Origin: Monoplex corrugatus | Lineage: Eukaryota; Mollusca; Gastropoda; Littorinimorpha; Ranellidae | Assembly (NCBI GenBank): GCA_030674185.1 | Contig: JAPXFY010000031.1 | Coordinates: 46,185,007-46,249,006 of the forward strand | Length of the DNA stretch: 64,000 bases | Reading direction: 5' to 3' | Shown: positions 49,129 to 58,219 of the stretch, piece after piece | Position numbering within the stretch: the first letter of the stretch is position 1 | How the letters are laid out: each line of letters starts with the position of its first letter | Position numbers and translations under genes: made by a program | Notes under the pieces: generated by a model | The model's input: the letters and a program-made list of their open reading frames with translations, nothing else | The model's database searches: none | Told to the model about the DNA's origin: nothing

Positions 49129-51562
49129 TGACATAAATTCCTTGATAGTTTGGAAAGGACAAATAATAATAATAAAAAAGACCTCTTGAAATGCTACGTT
49201 ATCTCTGTCTGCCTGTATGCCAGATCAGTACAGAGAATTTTTTAAGTGTGGAAGGGGCCTGCAATTTTCTCTTCAATTTCATGCAAGCTGGTTGGGTTCT
49301 CATCTGATATCTTGAGTTCGATCCCGGCCCATTACATTAAAACTGGCTTTGGGCTGCCAGTCATAACGTTTCCATCATTCTGGTGGTGTTAACTTGGCGT
49401 TTCATAGGTCCCCCCCCCCCCCCCCCCCATTTCAAGATCTTGCCAGCACAAAGAGTTTTGCTCAGGGAATCCGCCAGATAATTCCTGTCACATTTGGATG
49501 GAGCGCGTGTGGAATTGTTGTTCAAGTGCGGCGAATCCCTCAAACTCCAAACTGTCCCCCCTACTGATGCTTAAAAGTCGACAGGTATCATGACTGTCAT
49601 GTGCAGAATGACTTCAGTAGGTACAACTTTGTTGTCCACAACCTCTGGCTACAAAACCTTCCTTAAAGCCACCAAGACATTTTACCCAGTAGAACAGAGT
49701 CATGTTGTCCACAATCTCTGGCTACAAAACCGTCCTTAAAACCACCAAGACATTTTACCCAGTAGAACAGAGTCATGTTGTCCACAATCTCTGGCTACAA
49801 AACCTTCCTTAAAGCCACCAAGACATTTTACCCGGTAGAACAGAGTCATGTTGTCCACAATCTCTGTCTACAAAACCTTCCTTAAAACCACCAAGACATT
49901 TTACCCGGTAGAACAGAGTCATGTTGTCCACAATCTCTGGCTACAAAACCTTCCTTAAAACCACCAAGACATTTTACCCGGTAGAACAGAGTCATGTTGT
50001 CCACAATCTCTGGCTACAAAACCTTCCTTAAAGCCACCAAGACATTTTACCCGGTAGAACAGAGTCATGTTGTCCACAATCTCTGGCTACAAAACCTTCC
50101 TTAAAACCACCAAGACATTTTACCCGGTAGAAGAGAGTCATGTTGTCCACAACCTCTGGCTAAAAAACCTTCCTTAAAACCACCAAGACATTTTACCCGG
50201 TAGAAGAGGGTCAAAAGTTTTATTTCCAGACCCACTGAAGTGCTCCAGCCTGGAGTAATGCCATTGTGCTTCCTCAAGTTATTGATCCAGAGGCTGGGCG
50301 ATGGATCCACTGAACAACACAGCTGTACATACTGAGGTGGTTCTACACCTGGGAGTTGCTACACCTGTACACATACAAGCCTCAATGGGTGAGAAAGGAT
50401 AGAGATAACTGCATGTCCACTTCACATGTAAAAATTCCCTGCGAGTGGCAACAACAATGATGTGTGACAGAAGTCCTGTAGTGATGGGGACAGGCAGAGA
50501 GAGTGACTGTACTATAGACCTGAGGCAGATAAAAACCAAATATCGTCCCATTACCACAGACCAGTCCTTCGTAAAGACAGCACTGCTACCCCCACCCCAC
50601 TGCCCAATAGGGAGGCTGGTATAAAAGAAAACCCTAAACAAAGCCTGCCCCTCTTACATACCTAACAGATAACTGCACCTGCCTGGCCACTTAAACATGC
50701 GGTTGAAAAAGTGAAAAGATACGAAAACAAAAAGCCAGAAGACACTTGATCTTTAGTGCATGGAATGTCTGAACCCAACTGGATGACAGACCAGAACGGC
50801 TTACTGGAACGTCTAAACCCAACTGGATGACAGACCAGAACGGCTTACTGGAACGTCTGAACACTACTGGATGACAGACCAGAACGGCTTACAGCTTGAT
50901 CACCACTCTGTTGCTGGATCTCTGTAAAATCAACACAGCTGCCCACAACAAGACCAGACTTTCAATCAAACGCCAGCTGGAGAAGGCCACACTTTCTACC
51001 TACAATGGAAAGCCCCAGGGATGAAAAAAAACCTCTGGTGTTAGATTTGCCATGTGCTAACAAGGACACTGGAAAGCTTACCCCTTGTTACTGATGATTG
51101 CTTGATGATCATGTGTCCTCAGCTCTCAGGACTGCTTTGCTACATTCATCAGTACATATAGTGCTTATGCCACATAAATTAACACACACATACACACACA
51201 CACACACTCTCTCTCTCTCTCTCGCACACACACTCTCCAAACCAACCTACTAGTTCAACAAGTGACACTGGTCACTACAACCCCCCCCCCCCAAAGAAAA
51301 AAAACAAAAACAAAAAAAAAACAACCTCGCATTCCTATCTGGACTATCAATCATCTTGTCTTGCACTACTATCACACAAATCTTTCTGCAGAGACATTAC
51401 ACCTCTACCCACTCATTGTTAACGATGTCCTAAACAACAAAGACAACTCTTGTGTTTCATTTGCTCACCCTACACTCGAATAACCCAGCTGGAGTCGTGG
51501 ATTCAATATCTGATACCTCAAGTTCAGTCCCAGCCCACAACACTTAAAAACCTGACCTGTTC

Positions 51563-51655
<93 letters not shown>

Positions 51656-54600
51656 TTCACAGACCCCCCCCCCTCCTATCAGTTTACAAGACTTTGCCAG
51701 CACATACCGTTCTGCACAGGCTCAGAGAGTCTGAGGTAAAGTGCTGGCAGATTTGGATGAAGCGCATATGGAATTCCGGAACTGTCTGAATGCCATGAAT
51801 CCCCTTGTACAAACATTTTACAGCAGATGGACCTGTCATGAAACCTACTGTACCCATATGTGAGTGTACAAACTTTTTACAGCAGATGGACCTGTCATGA
51901 AACCTACTGTACCCATCAGTGAGTGTACAAACACTTTACACCAGATGGACCTGTCATGAAACCTACTGTACCCATCAGTGAGTGTACAAACACTTTACAC
52001 CAGATGGACCTGTCATGAAACCTACTGTACCCACCAGTGAGTGTACAAACTCTTTACAGTGATGGACCTGTCATGAAACCTAACTGTACCCACCAGTGAG
52101 TGTACAAACTCTTTACAGGTGATGGACCTGTCATGAAACCTACTGTACCCATCAGTGAGTGTACAAACACTTTACACCAGATGGACCTGTCATGAAACCT
52201 ACTGTACCCATCAGTGAGTGTACAAACACTTTACACCAGATGGACCTGTCATGAAACCTACTGTACCCATCAGTGAGTGTACAAACTCTTTACCACAGAT
52301 GGACCTGTCATGAAACCTACTGTACCCACCAGTGAGTGTACAAACTCTTTACACCAGATGGACCTGTCATGAAACCTACTGTACCCATCAGTGAGTGTAC
52401 AAACTCTTTACCGCAGATGGACCTGTCATGAAACCTACTGTACCCACCAGTGAGTGTACAAACTCTTTACAGGTGATGGACCTGTCATGAAACCTAACTG
52501 TACCCACCAGTGAGTGTACAAACTCTTTACAGGTGATGGACCTGTCATGAAACCTAACTGTACCCACCAGTGAGTGTACAAACTCTTTACCGCAGATGGA
52601 CCTGTCATGAAACCTACTGTACCCACCAGTAAGTGTACAAACACTTTACACCAGATGGACCTGTCATGAAACCTACTGTACCCACCAGTGAGTGTACAAA
52701 CTCTTTACAGGTGATGGACCTGTCATGAAACCTAACTGTACCCACCAGTGAGTGTACAAACTCTTTACAGATGATGGACCTGTCATGAAACCTACTGTAC
52801 CCATCAGTGAGTGTACAAACTCTTTACCACAGATGGACCTGTCATGAAACCTACTGTACCCATCAGTGAGTGTACAAACTCTTTACAGGTGATGGACCTG
52901 TCATGAAACCTACTGTACCCATCTGCGGGCTATGTTACAAAGAATGTCTTATCCACCTTTAACTGTCAACAGAGTTTGTTGTTTGTTCAAGAGGGATTCA
53001 TCGCACTCGGAACAATTCCATTTGTTCACCACGCAAATCTGCCAAGAATTTTCCCTGAGTCTGCGCAAAACCCTATGCGCTGGCAAGGTCTTGAAATTGG
53101 GAGGGGGTGGGACATATGAAACAGTAAGCTGACACCACCAGAATGATGGAAACAACTCACTCAGGACGGACAGTTTTCCCCCTTGCGTTTCCCCAGGGAC
53201 GGCCCATTTTGAAGGGTTAGGAAAAAAATCACAAAAAATACAAAACATAAAGGAACAAAATGAAACTTTCAGATCTGAATATTTACATGCTGGGTTAGTT
53301 CATGCCAAAATATTGAAGTTCTTCCTTGAATATTTCTTCTTCATGTGCCATGTTGAAAATACCCCAAATTTTGTGGTCACAGTACAGTCACACACTCTGA
53401 TCAGCTCCATGAACACACAGTCAAAGGTGAGAAGGTCAGGAGAAGTGCTCATTCTGCTTGCCGCTCAGTTTTCTTATGCCTTCTGTTATGACAATGGAAT
53501 TTAGAAAGTCTTCTGTCACAAACTGATTAAACAAATCAAAGGGGGCGTGGCACTGAACTGGGACATGCAGGCCACAAGAGCCAGAGAACAGAGGCAAAGT
53601 GGGAGAAAAACTAAAATCTTCGTGCCAGTCATGCATGGGAAAGTGAATGAAAACTCCATCAGACATGCGACTCACTGTGCTTGGCCCGCTGATCGTTCGC
53701 CTCTCGTGACGTGTACGCCCACCTCCCTCTCCCACTTCGCGGTCGTCTGAAACTGGGTCACTGTCAGTACCTTGTTGCTGGCAGCTTCCATCACTTGATA
53801 CACTTTCACCATTATCTTCATCATATTCCTCGATGTCCAATCCTTCAGTCTAAAGCACTTCAATCACTTCAGCAGCAGTAAAACGCCGCCTTCGCGATCT
53901 ACTTTGTTCGAAAACTCGTACTCGCCTGCGACGCCATTTTCGACATGAATGCAGATTAGCCAGTCGTATGGGGGTGCCAAAGTCAATCGTTTCCCAACGA
54001 GTGTATGGCTACGGAATCTCACGAAGTAACTTTCCCCTTGACCCTTGACACGTTTGCAGTGACCAGTGTGGCTATGGCAGGCGTGCAAGATCACAAGGGG
54101 AGCATCGAAAAAAATTTTAATTATCGAAACCGCTATCGCGTTCCGTCGTACGGAACCGTGCCTTTCATCACGACCGCTATAGCGTTCCGTCGTACCGAGT
54201 GAGTTAAGATAGGCAGCCACCAGGACAGGTTTTAATGTTGCAGGCTGGGATTGAACTTGAGATATCAGATCTTGAGTCCATGACTCTACTGAAAGAATCA
54301 ACCAGCTTGCGGGTCAACAAAAGAGACATGTCGACAGCCAGACTTCCCTGACATGCTGGTACCTGCATAATTTGGACAACCAGCCACCCACCCACTTACA
54401 ACCTCTCTATGTAGCAAACCCAAGTATAAAATCAAACCTGACGTGAAAATCACAAACTGTTTTACCTGTCAATCCACTTGACATTGGAAAAACTGACCCT
54501 ACTCTTGACACAAACTGTTTTACCTGTCAATCCACTTGACATCAGAGAAACTGACCCTACTCTTGACACAAACTGTTTTACCTGTCAATCCACTTGACAT

Positions 54601-57157
54601 CAGAGAAACTGACCCTACTCTTGACACAATTTTACCTGTCAATCCACTTGACATCAGAGAAACTGACCCTACTCTTGACACAAACTGTTTTACCTGTCAA
54701 TCCACTTGACATCCGAGAAACTGACCCTACTCTTGACACAAACTGTTTTACCTGTCAATCCACTTGACATCAGAGAAACTGACCCTACTCTTGACACAAA
54801 CTGTTTTACCTGTCAATCCACTTGACATCAGAGAAACTGACCCTACTCTTGACACAAACTGTTTTACCTGTCAATCCACTTGACATTGGAAAAACTGACC
54901 CTACTCTTGACACAAACTGTTTTACCTGTCAATCCACTTGACATTGGAGAAACTGACCCTACTCTTGACACAAACTGTTTTACCTGTCAATCCACTTGAC
55001 ATCAGTGAAACTGACCCTACTCTTGACACAAACTGTTTTACCTGTCAATCCACTTGACATCAGAGAAACTGACCCTACTCTTGACACAATTTTACCTGTC
55101 AATCCACTTGACATCAGAGAAACTGACCCTACTCTTGACACAAACTGTTTTACCTCTCAATCCACTTGACATCCGAGAAACTGACCCTACTCTTGACACA
55201 AACTGTTTTACCTGTCAATCCACTTGACACTGGAGCAACTGACCCTACTCTTGACACAAACAATTTTATCTCTCAATCCACTTGACATCAGAGAATCTGA
55301 CCCTTCTCTTGACACAAATTGTTTTACCTGTCAATCCACTTGACACTGGAGCAACTGACCCTACTCTTTGCACGCTGCTTTGTTTTATTCCTATCCCCTC
55401 CTATCCCCTATAATTATATCATAATGTCCCATTCTCACCTTTCTCTCTTTTTCCTTGTTATTTGCTTATAATTTTATGTATTTATTTATTATGTACATAG
55501 GATAGTACATGAGTGCGTTTTTTTCTCTCTCCCCTCATCTCCCAGTTAAAACGGTTCACTACGATTTGGTATGTAAACTCTTCCTCCTTGGTGACTGTTG
55601 TCACTTCAGCACTCCATACAGAAGCATGTTTGGGATGTGGTGGTCCTCCATAAACACACGCACCACCACGATAACACACTTGTGCCAAGCTTGGGTAAAG
55701 GCTGTCCTGAGACAGCCCAGACAGTCTTCAAAAAAATATTCTGACGTTTTAGACCTCCCCATTAACATACTTGTCGCTATCTACTGAAAGAAATCTACAC
55801 ACCAAACCTGCTGAAAATCAATTCTCAAACTGCTTGGGCTATCGTCTTTGCTAACACATCAGTGTAACACTCACAGAAAGACAAAGAGCTATCGTTTTTG
55901 CTAACACATTAGTGTAACACAGAAAGACAAAGAGCTATCGTTTTTGCTAACACATCAGTGTAACACTCACAGAAAGACAAAGAGCTTATTGTCTTTGCTA
56001 ACACATTAATGTAACACTCACAGAAAGACAAAGGGCTTATTGTCTTTGCTAACACATTAATGTAACACTCACAGAAAGACAAAGAGCTTATTGTCTTTGC
56101 TAACACATTAATGTAACACTCACAGAAAGACAAAGGGCTTATTGTCTTTGCTAACACATTAATGTAACACTCACAGAAAGACAAAGGGCTTATTGTCTTT
56201 GCTAACACATTAATGTAACACTCACAGAAAGACAAAGAGCTATCGTTTTTTGCTAACACACTAGTGTAACACTCACAGAAAGACAAAGAGCTATCGTTTT
56301 TGCTAACACATTAGTGTAACACAGAAAGACAAAGAGCTATCGTTTTTTCTAACACATTAGCGTCACACTCACAGAAAGACAAAGAGCTATCGTTTTTGCT
56401 AACACATTAATGTAACACTCACACAAAGACAAAGAGCTATCGTTTTCGCTAACACATTAGCGTAACACTCACAGAAAGACCTGTCGTTTTTGCTGACACA
56501 TTAGTGTAACACTCACAGAAAGACATGTCGTTTTTGCTGACACATTAGTGTAACACTCACAGAAAGACAAAGAGCTATCATTATTGATAACATGTTAGCG
56601 TAACACTCACAGAAAGACAAAGACAGACAGACACACCTCTCTCCACCGATATGAAATACTTTAACCCTTTTCCTACCAAGAAAATAGGTCACTGTAGTAA
56701 CTACTGACCAAGTAATGTTAAGAGAGAGAAAGGCTGGAGGGGGTATTGTCAGAAAACAAGGTATATCTTGCCATTTTTGCCGCTTCAAACGTCGTGTGAA
56801 CGCAGAAAGGAAATGACAAGAGTAAACTCCCTTTGACAGAAAAGGATTCACGTCAGCAATGCGGTCATTTTATATTTATATACTCGAAACTGAAACTACG
56901 GTTCAGGGCACGAAATCCTCGTGACGCGGTTCACGGAGAGAGAAAGCTGAGTCACGAGGATCTCCTGACGCGGTATGGAATGTGTTAAAAAGGAAAGGAC
57001 ACAAAAAGACACAGACATATCTCTCTCCATCGATATGAAAAACTTAAGAAAAAGTAATGCCATCGTACTACTCACTATAGTTGGCGTCAGCAAGCACAGT
57101 GGTGGCCAGTGGCAGCAGAATCAGCACCATCAACAACTGCCCCACGACCTCCATCAT
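46106..57157 (-). CDS. Secreted, probably GPI-anchored protein with two knottin-like modules
   Basis: Two exons: 57157-57076 (82 nt, donor GTGAGT) and 46512-46106 (acceptor CCCCAG, stop TGA). The split codon A|TG restores one frame of 162 residues. Residues 1-25 are a signal peptide (core QLLMVLILLPLATTVLA). Sixteen cysteines follow: 31, 38, 44, 45, 49, 60; 69, 75, 81, 87; 88, 95, 101, 102, 108, 119. The first and last six share the inhibitor cystine knot framework C-C-CC-C-C with spacings 6-5-0-3-10 and 6-5-0-5-10. A small-residue stretch (ASSRGG, 126-131) precedes a hydrophobic C-terminal tail (about 139-160), typical of GPI attachment. I do not recognise the family. Knottin frameworks serve in signalling ligands, protease inhibitors and venom peptides; the membrane anchor argues for a cell-surface role. 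The 10.56-kb intron is full of repeats. A second start codon (57154) directly follows the first. Confidence 0.85.
46520..46945. other. Intronic AT-rich stretch with a 22-bp palindrome
   Basis: ATAATA-rich text and a T-run lie at 46545-46665. 46745-46766 is a perfect 22-bp palindrome centred on AGATCT. Nothing else is recognised. Confidence 0.5.
46950..47096. repeat. 21-bp minisatellite
   Basis: Seven copies of GCGTCAACCAGGCCCATCCT plus one base, with an early TAGCG and a later TTGCG form. It lies in the intron of the cysteine-rich gene. Confidence 0.9.
47219..47386. mobile_element. Foldback MITE, copy 2 (one arm)
   Basis: AACTCTTGAGAGTCACGTAG, TTATCTCCCATGTTGTGGAA and GAAGCAGATACAAAGCACAA match one arm of the element at 21.6 kb over about 130 bp. 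Only a short remnant of the second arm (TTTTTGTGCTTCACAGG) follows. Confidence 0.82.
47480..47541. repeat. CT microsatellite
   Basis: Uninterrupted (CT)n of about 60 bp. Confidence 0.95.
47570..48330 (+). mobile_element. LINE 5' region, decayed copy
   Basis: GACTGCATGTCCACTCCACA, CACAGATGGCTGTTGGG, ACCTCAGATCTTTGGTGCAT and AGCCTTGATCACCAGGAG align with 49.6-50.95 kb, where the equivalent text resembles the AWNVRT start of a LINE endonuclease domain. Frames of 60-95 codons here are broken pieces. A minus-strand 127-codon frame at 48582-48199 is the opposite strand of the same element. Confidence 0.55.
48330..49015. other. Unassigned intronic sequence
   Basis: No gene is recognised. C-run at 48799-48809. 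Plus-strand frames near 48457-48991 lack any family resemblance. Confidence 0.4.
49018..49127. repeat. GAGT then GT microsatellite
   Basis: (GAGT)n at 49018-49052 followed by (GT)n to 49127. Confidence 0.95.
49240..49560 (+). mobile_element. tRNA-derived SINE S1, copy 2
   Basis: CAAGCTGGTTGGGTTCTCAT and GAGTTCGATCCCGGCCCATT (B box) are followed by the S1 body (TTTCCATCATTCTGGTGGTG, CAAGATCTTGCCAGCACAAA). A long C-run lies at 49412-49427, where other copies have C-rich sequence. Confidence 0.75.
49590..50950 (+). mobile_element. LINE 5' region, second decayed copy, with tandem expansion
   Basis: ACTGCATGTCCACTTCACAT, GATCTTTAGTGCATGGAATG (the AWNV region) and ACAGCTTGATCACCACTCTG align with 47.6-48.3 kb. 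Two parts of the element are locally expanded: a 73-bp unit at 49640-50220 (8 copies) and a 42-45 bp unit (CCAACTGGATGACAGACCAG) at 50760-50895 (3 copies). Confidence 0.55.
49640..50220. repeat. 73-bp minisatellite
   Basis: Eight copies of CTTCCTTAAAACCACCAAGA, CATTTTACCCGGTAGAACAG, AGTCATGTTGTCCACAATCT, CTGGCTACAAAAC. The last copies carry AAGAG for ACAG. Confidence 0.95.
50950..51480. other. Unassigned intronic sequence
   Basis: No gene is recognised. Short CA/CT run at 51183-51235, C-run at 51282-51291, then A-rich sequence. Confidence 0.4.
51480..51790 (+). mobile_element. tRNA-derived SINE S1, copy 3, interrupted by a CA tract
   Basis: ACCCAGCTGGAGTCGTGGAT, CTCAAGTTCAGTCCCAGCCC (B-box region) and CAAGACTTTGCCAGCACATA with GATTTGGATGAAGCGCATAT are S1 blocks. 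(CA)n at 51565-51650 and a C-run separate head and body. Confidence 0.7.
51795..52930. repeat. 59-bp minisatellite
   Basis: About 19 copies of TGTACAAACTCTTTACAGGT, GATGGACCTGTCATGAAACC, TACTGTACCCATCAGTGAG. Variants: CACTTTACACCA, CTCTTTACCGCA and CTAACTG (60 bp). Confidence 0.95.
52965..53155 (-). mobile_element. tRNA-derived SINE S1, copy 4, 3' half
   Basis: GTTTCCATCATTCTGGTGGT and CAAGACCTTGCCAGCGCATA on the minus strand match the S1 body. The element stops at 53155, where the piggyBac-like insertion starts. Its tRNA-related half continues at 54208. Confidence 0.75.
53156..54203 (-). mobile_element. piggyBac-like element, internally deleted, inserted in SINE S1
   Basis: The right end read inward is CTCACTCGGTACGACGG next to TTAA at 54204-54207. 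The left end is CTCACTCAGGACGGA at 53156, preceded by ACAA, a probably decayed TTAA. The frame at 53840-53436 encodes an acidic N-terminus (DIEEYDEDNGESVSSDGS) and then PFDLFNQFVTEDFLNSIVIT, the start of the piggyBac transposase domain. It breaks off after about 135 codons; the catalytic part is missing. Upstream SRSRRRRFTAAEVIEVL is followed by an in-frame TAG. Two subterminal copies of a CGACGGAACGC motif lie at 54140-54203. Length 1048 bp. Confidence 0.75.
54208..54325 (-). mobile_element. tRNA-derived SINE S1, copy 4, 5' half
   Basis: The minus strand reads CAAGCTGGTTGATTCTTTCA and GATATCTCAAGTTCAATCCC, the tRNA-related head of S1. The body resumes at 53155 after the piggyBac-like insertion. 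Confidence 0.75.
54440..55370. repeat. 58-bp minisatellite
   Basis: About 16 copies of ACAAACTGTTTTACCTGTCA, ATCCACTTGACATCAGAGAA, ACTGACCCTACTCTTGAC, with variants CATTGGA, CATCCGA and CACTGGAGCA. Confidence 0.95.
55375..55840. other. Unassigned intronic sequence
   Basis: TATTCCTATCCCCTCCTATC followed by TTTATTTATTATGTACATAG looks like the 3' end of a retroelement, but I cannot assign a family. A plus-strand 92-codon frame at 55509-55787 has no recognisable content. Confidence 0.4.
55845..56630. repeat. 51-bp minisatellite
   Basis: About 15 copies of GCTAACACATTAATGTAACA, CTCACAGAAAGACAAAGAGC, TTATTGTCTTT. Outer units carry TATCGTTTTT. The 51-bp period leaves a 125-codon minus-strand frame that is not a gene. 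Confidence 0.95.
56632..57070. other. First part of the cysteine-rich gene intron
   Basis: Two related 45-bp stretches containing ATATCTCTCTCCATCGATAT and CACCTCTCTCCACCGATATG lie at 57017-57050 and 56634-56670. No exon was recognised. Confidence 0.5.
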
Positions 57158-57177
57158 GGCTTCTGTCTCACCACCAT

Positions 57178-57810
57178 CTGTAACACAGTGAATCACACAG
57201 TGAAGTCATTGTCATGCACACCTATGTCCCAATCAGATCATTTATGACACAATGAATCACACAGTGACGTCATTGTCATGCACACCTATGTCCCAATCAG
57301 ATCATTTATGACACAGTCAATCACACAGTGACGTCATTGTCATGCACACCTATGTCCCAATCAGATCATTTATGACAGTGAATCACACAGTGACGTCATT
57401 GTCATGCACACCTATGTCCCAATCAGATCATTTATGACACAGTCAATCACACAGTGACGTCATTGTCATGCACACCTATGTCCCAATCAGATCATTTATG
57501 ACAGTGAATCACAGTGACGTCATTCTCATGCCCACCTATGTCTCAATCAGATCATTTATGACACAGTGAATCACACAGTGACGTCATTGCCATGCACACC
57601 TATGTCCCAATCAGATCATTTATGACACAGTCAATCACACAGTGACGTCATTGTCATGCACACCTATGTCCCAATCAGATCATTTATGACACAGTGAATC
57701 ACAGTGACGTCATTGTCATGCACACCTATGTCCCAATCAGATCATTTATGACACAGTCACACAGTGACGTCATTGTCATGCACACCTATGTCTCAATCAG
57801 ATCATTTATG
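57178..57810. repeat. 64-bp minisatellite with CRE-like boxes upstream of the cysteine-rich gene
   Basis: About ten copies of CACAGTGAATCACACAGTGA, CGTCATTGTCATGCACACCT, ATGTCCCAATCAGATCATTT. Nine copies contain the palindrome TGACGTCA, the consensus cAMP response element; the copy nearest the gene has TGAAGTCA. The array starts about 20 bp upstream of the ATG at 57157. A TTACAG on the minus strand at 57179-57184 could be a splice acceptor, in which case the array lies in a 5' intron. Confidence 0.9.
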
Positions 57811-57814
57811 CAGG

Positions 57815-58215
57815 TCTATTTATTACATGTGGCATTTGTGGCAGTATACTTGTGGTAGTTTTTGATGGCAAAGTTTTCTGTTTAATCCTATATAGGGTCT
57901 ACATCTACTCCTGTTTATGTAATTTTAAAAAAAAAGTCACCATGATAATCATTACAACAATTATGAATCTCAAAGACTAATACACACCGCCTCTGTTTAT
58001 GGTTTCATCTCAAAGGCTAATTCACACAGCCTCTGCTTATGGTTTCATCTCAAAGACTAATACTTAGACCACCACAAAAGATCTACTACTGTAAGGTGGG
58101 GGTGGGGTGTGTGGATGGGGAGGAAATCCCTGTCCAGTCTGTGATGCAAGCCCAGGATTGTAGTGTCCTAGGCAGCTGCTTTAAGCACTGTTTTATGCTC
58201 AAGGTTTTCTATCCA
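57815..58215. other. Unassigned spacer
   Basis: No gene is recognised. CATCTCAAAGACTAATACA and a variant occur three times at about 57965-58065, a small local repeat. Confidence 0.45.
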
Positions 58216-58219
58216 ATTA

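Noticed and set aside
53864..54301. 145-codon minus-strand frame overlapping the piggyBac-like 5' region
   Set aside because: It crosses the SINE/piggyBac boundary, so it is a chimera of two elements. The transposase N-terminal text is in another frame.
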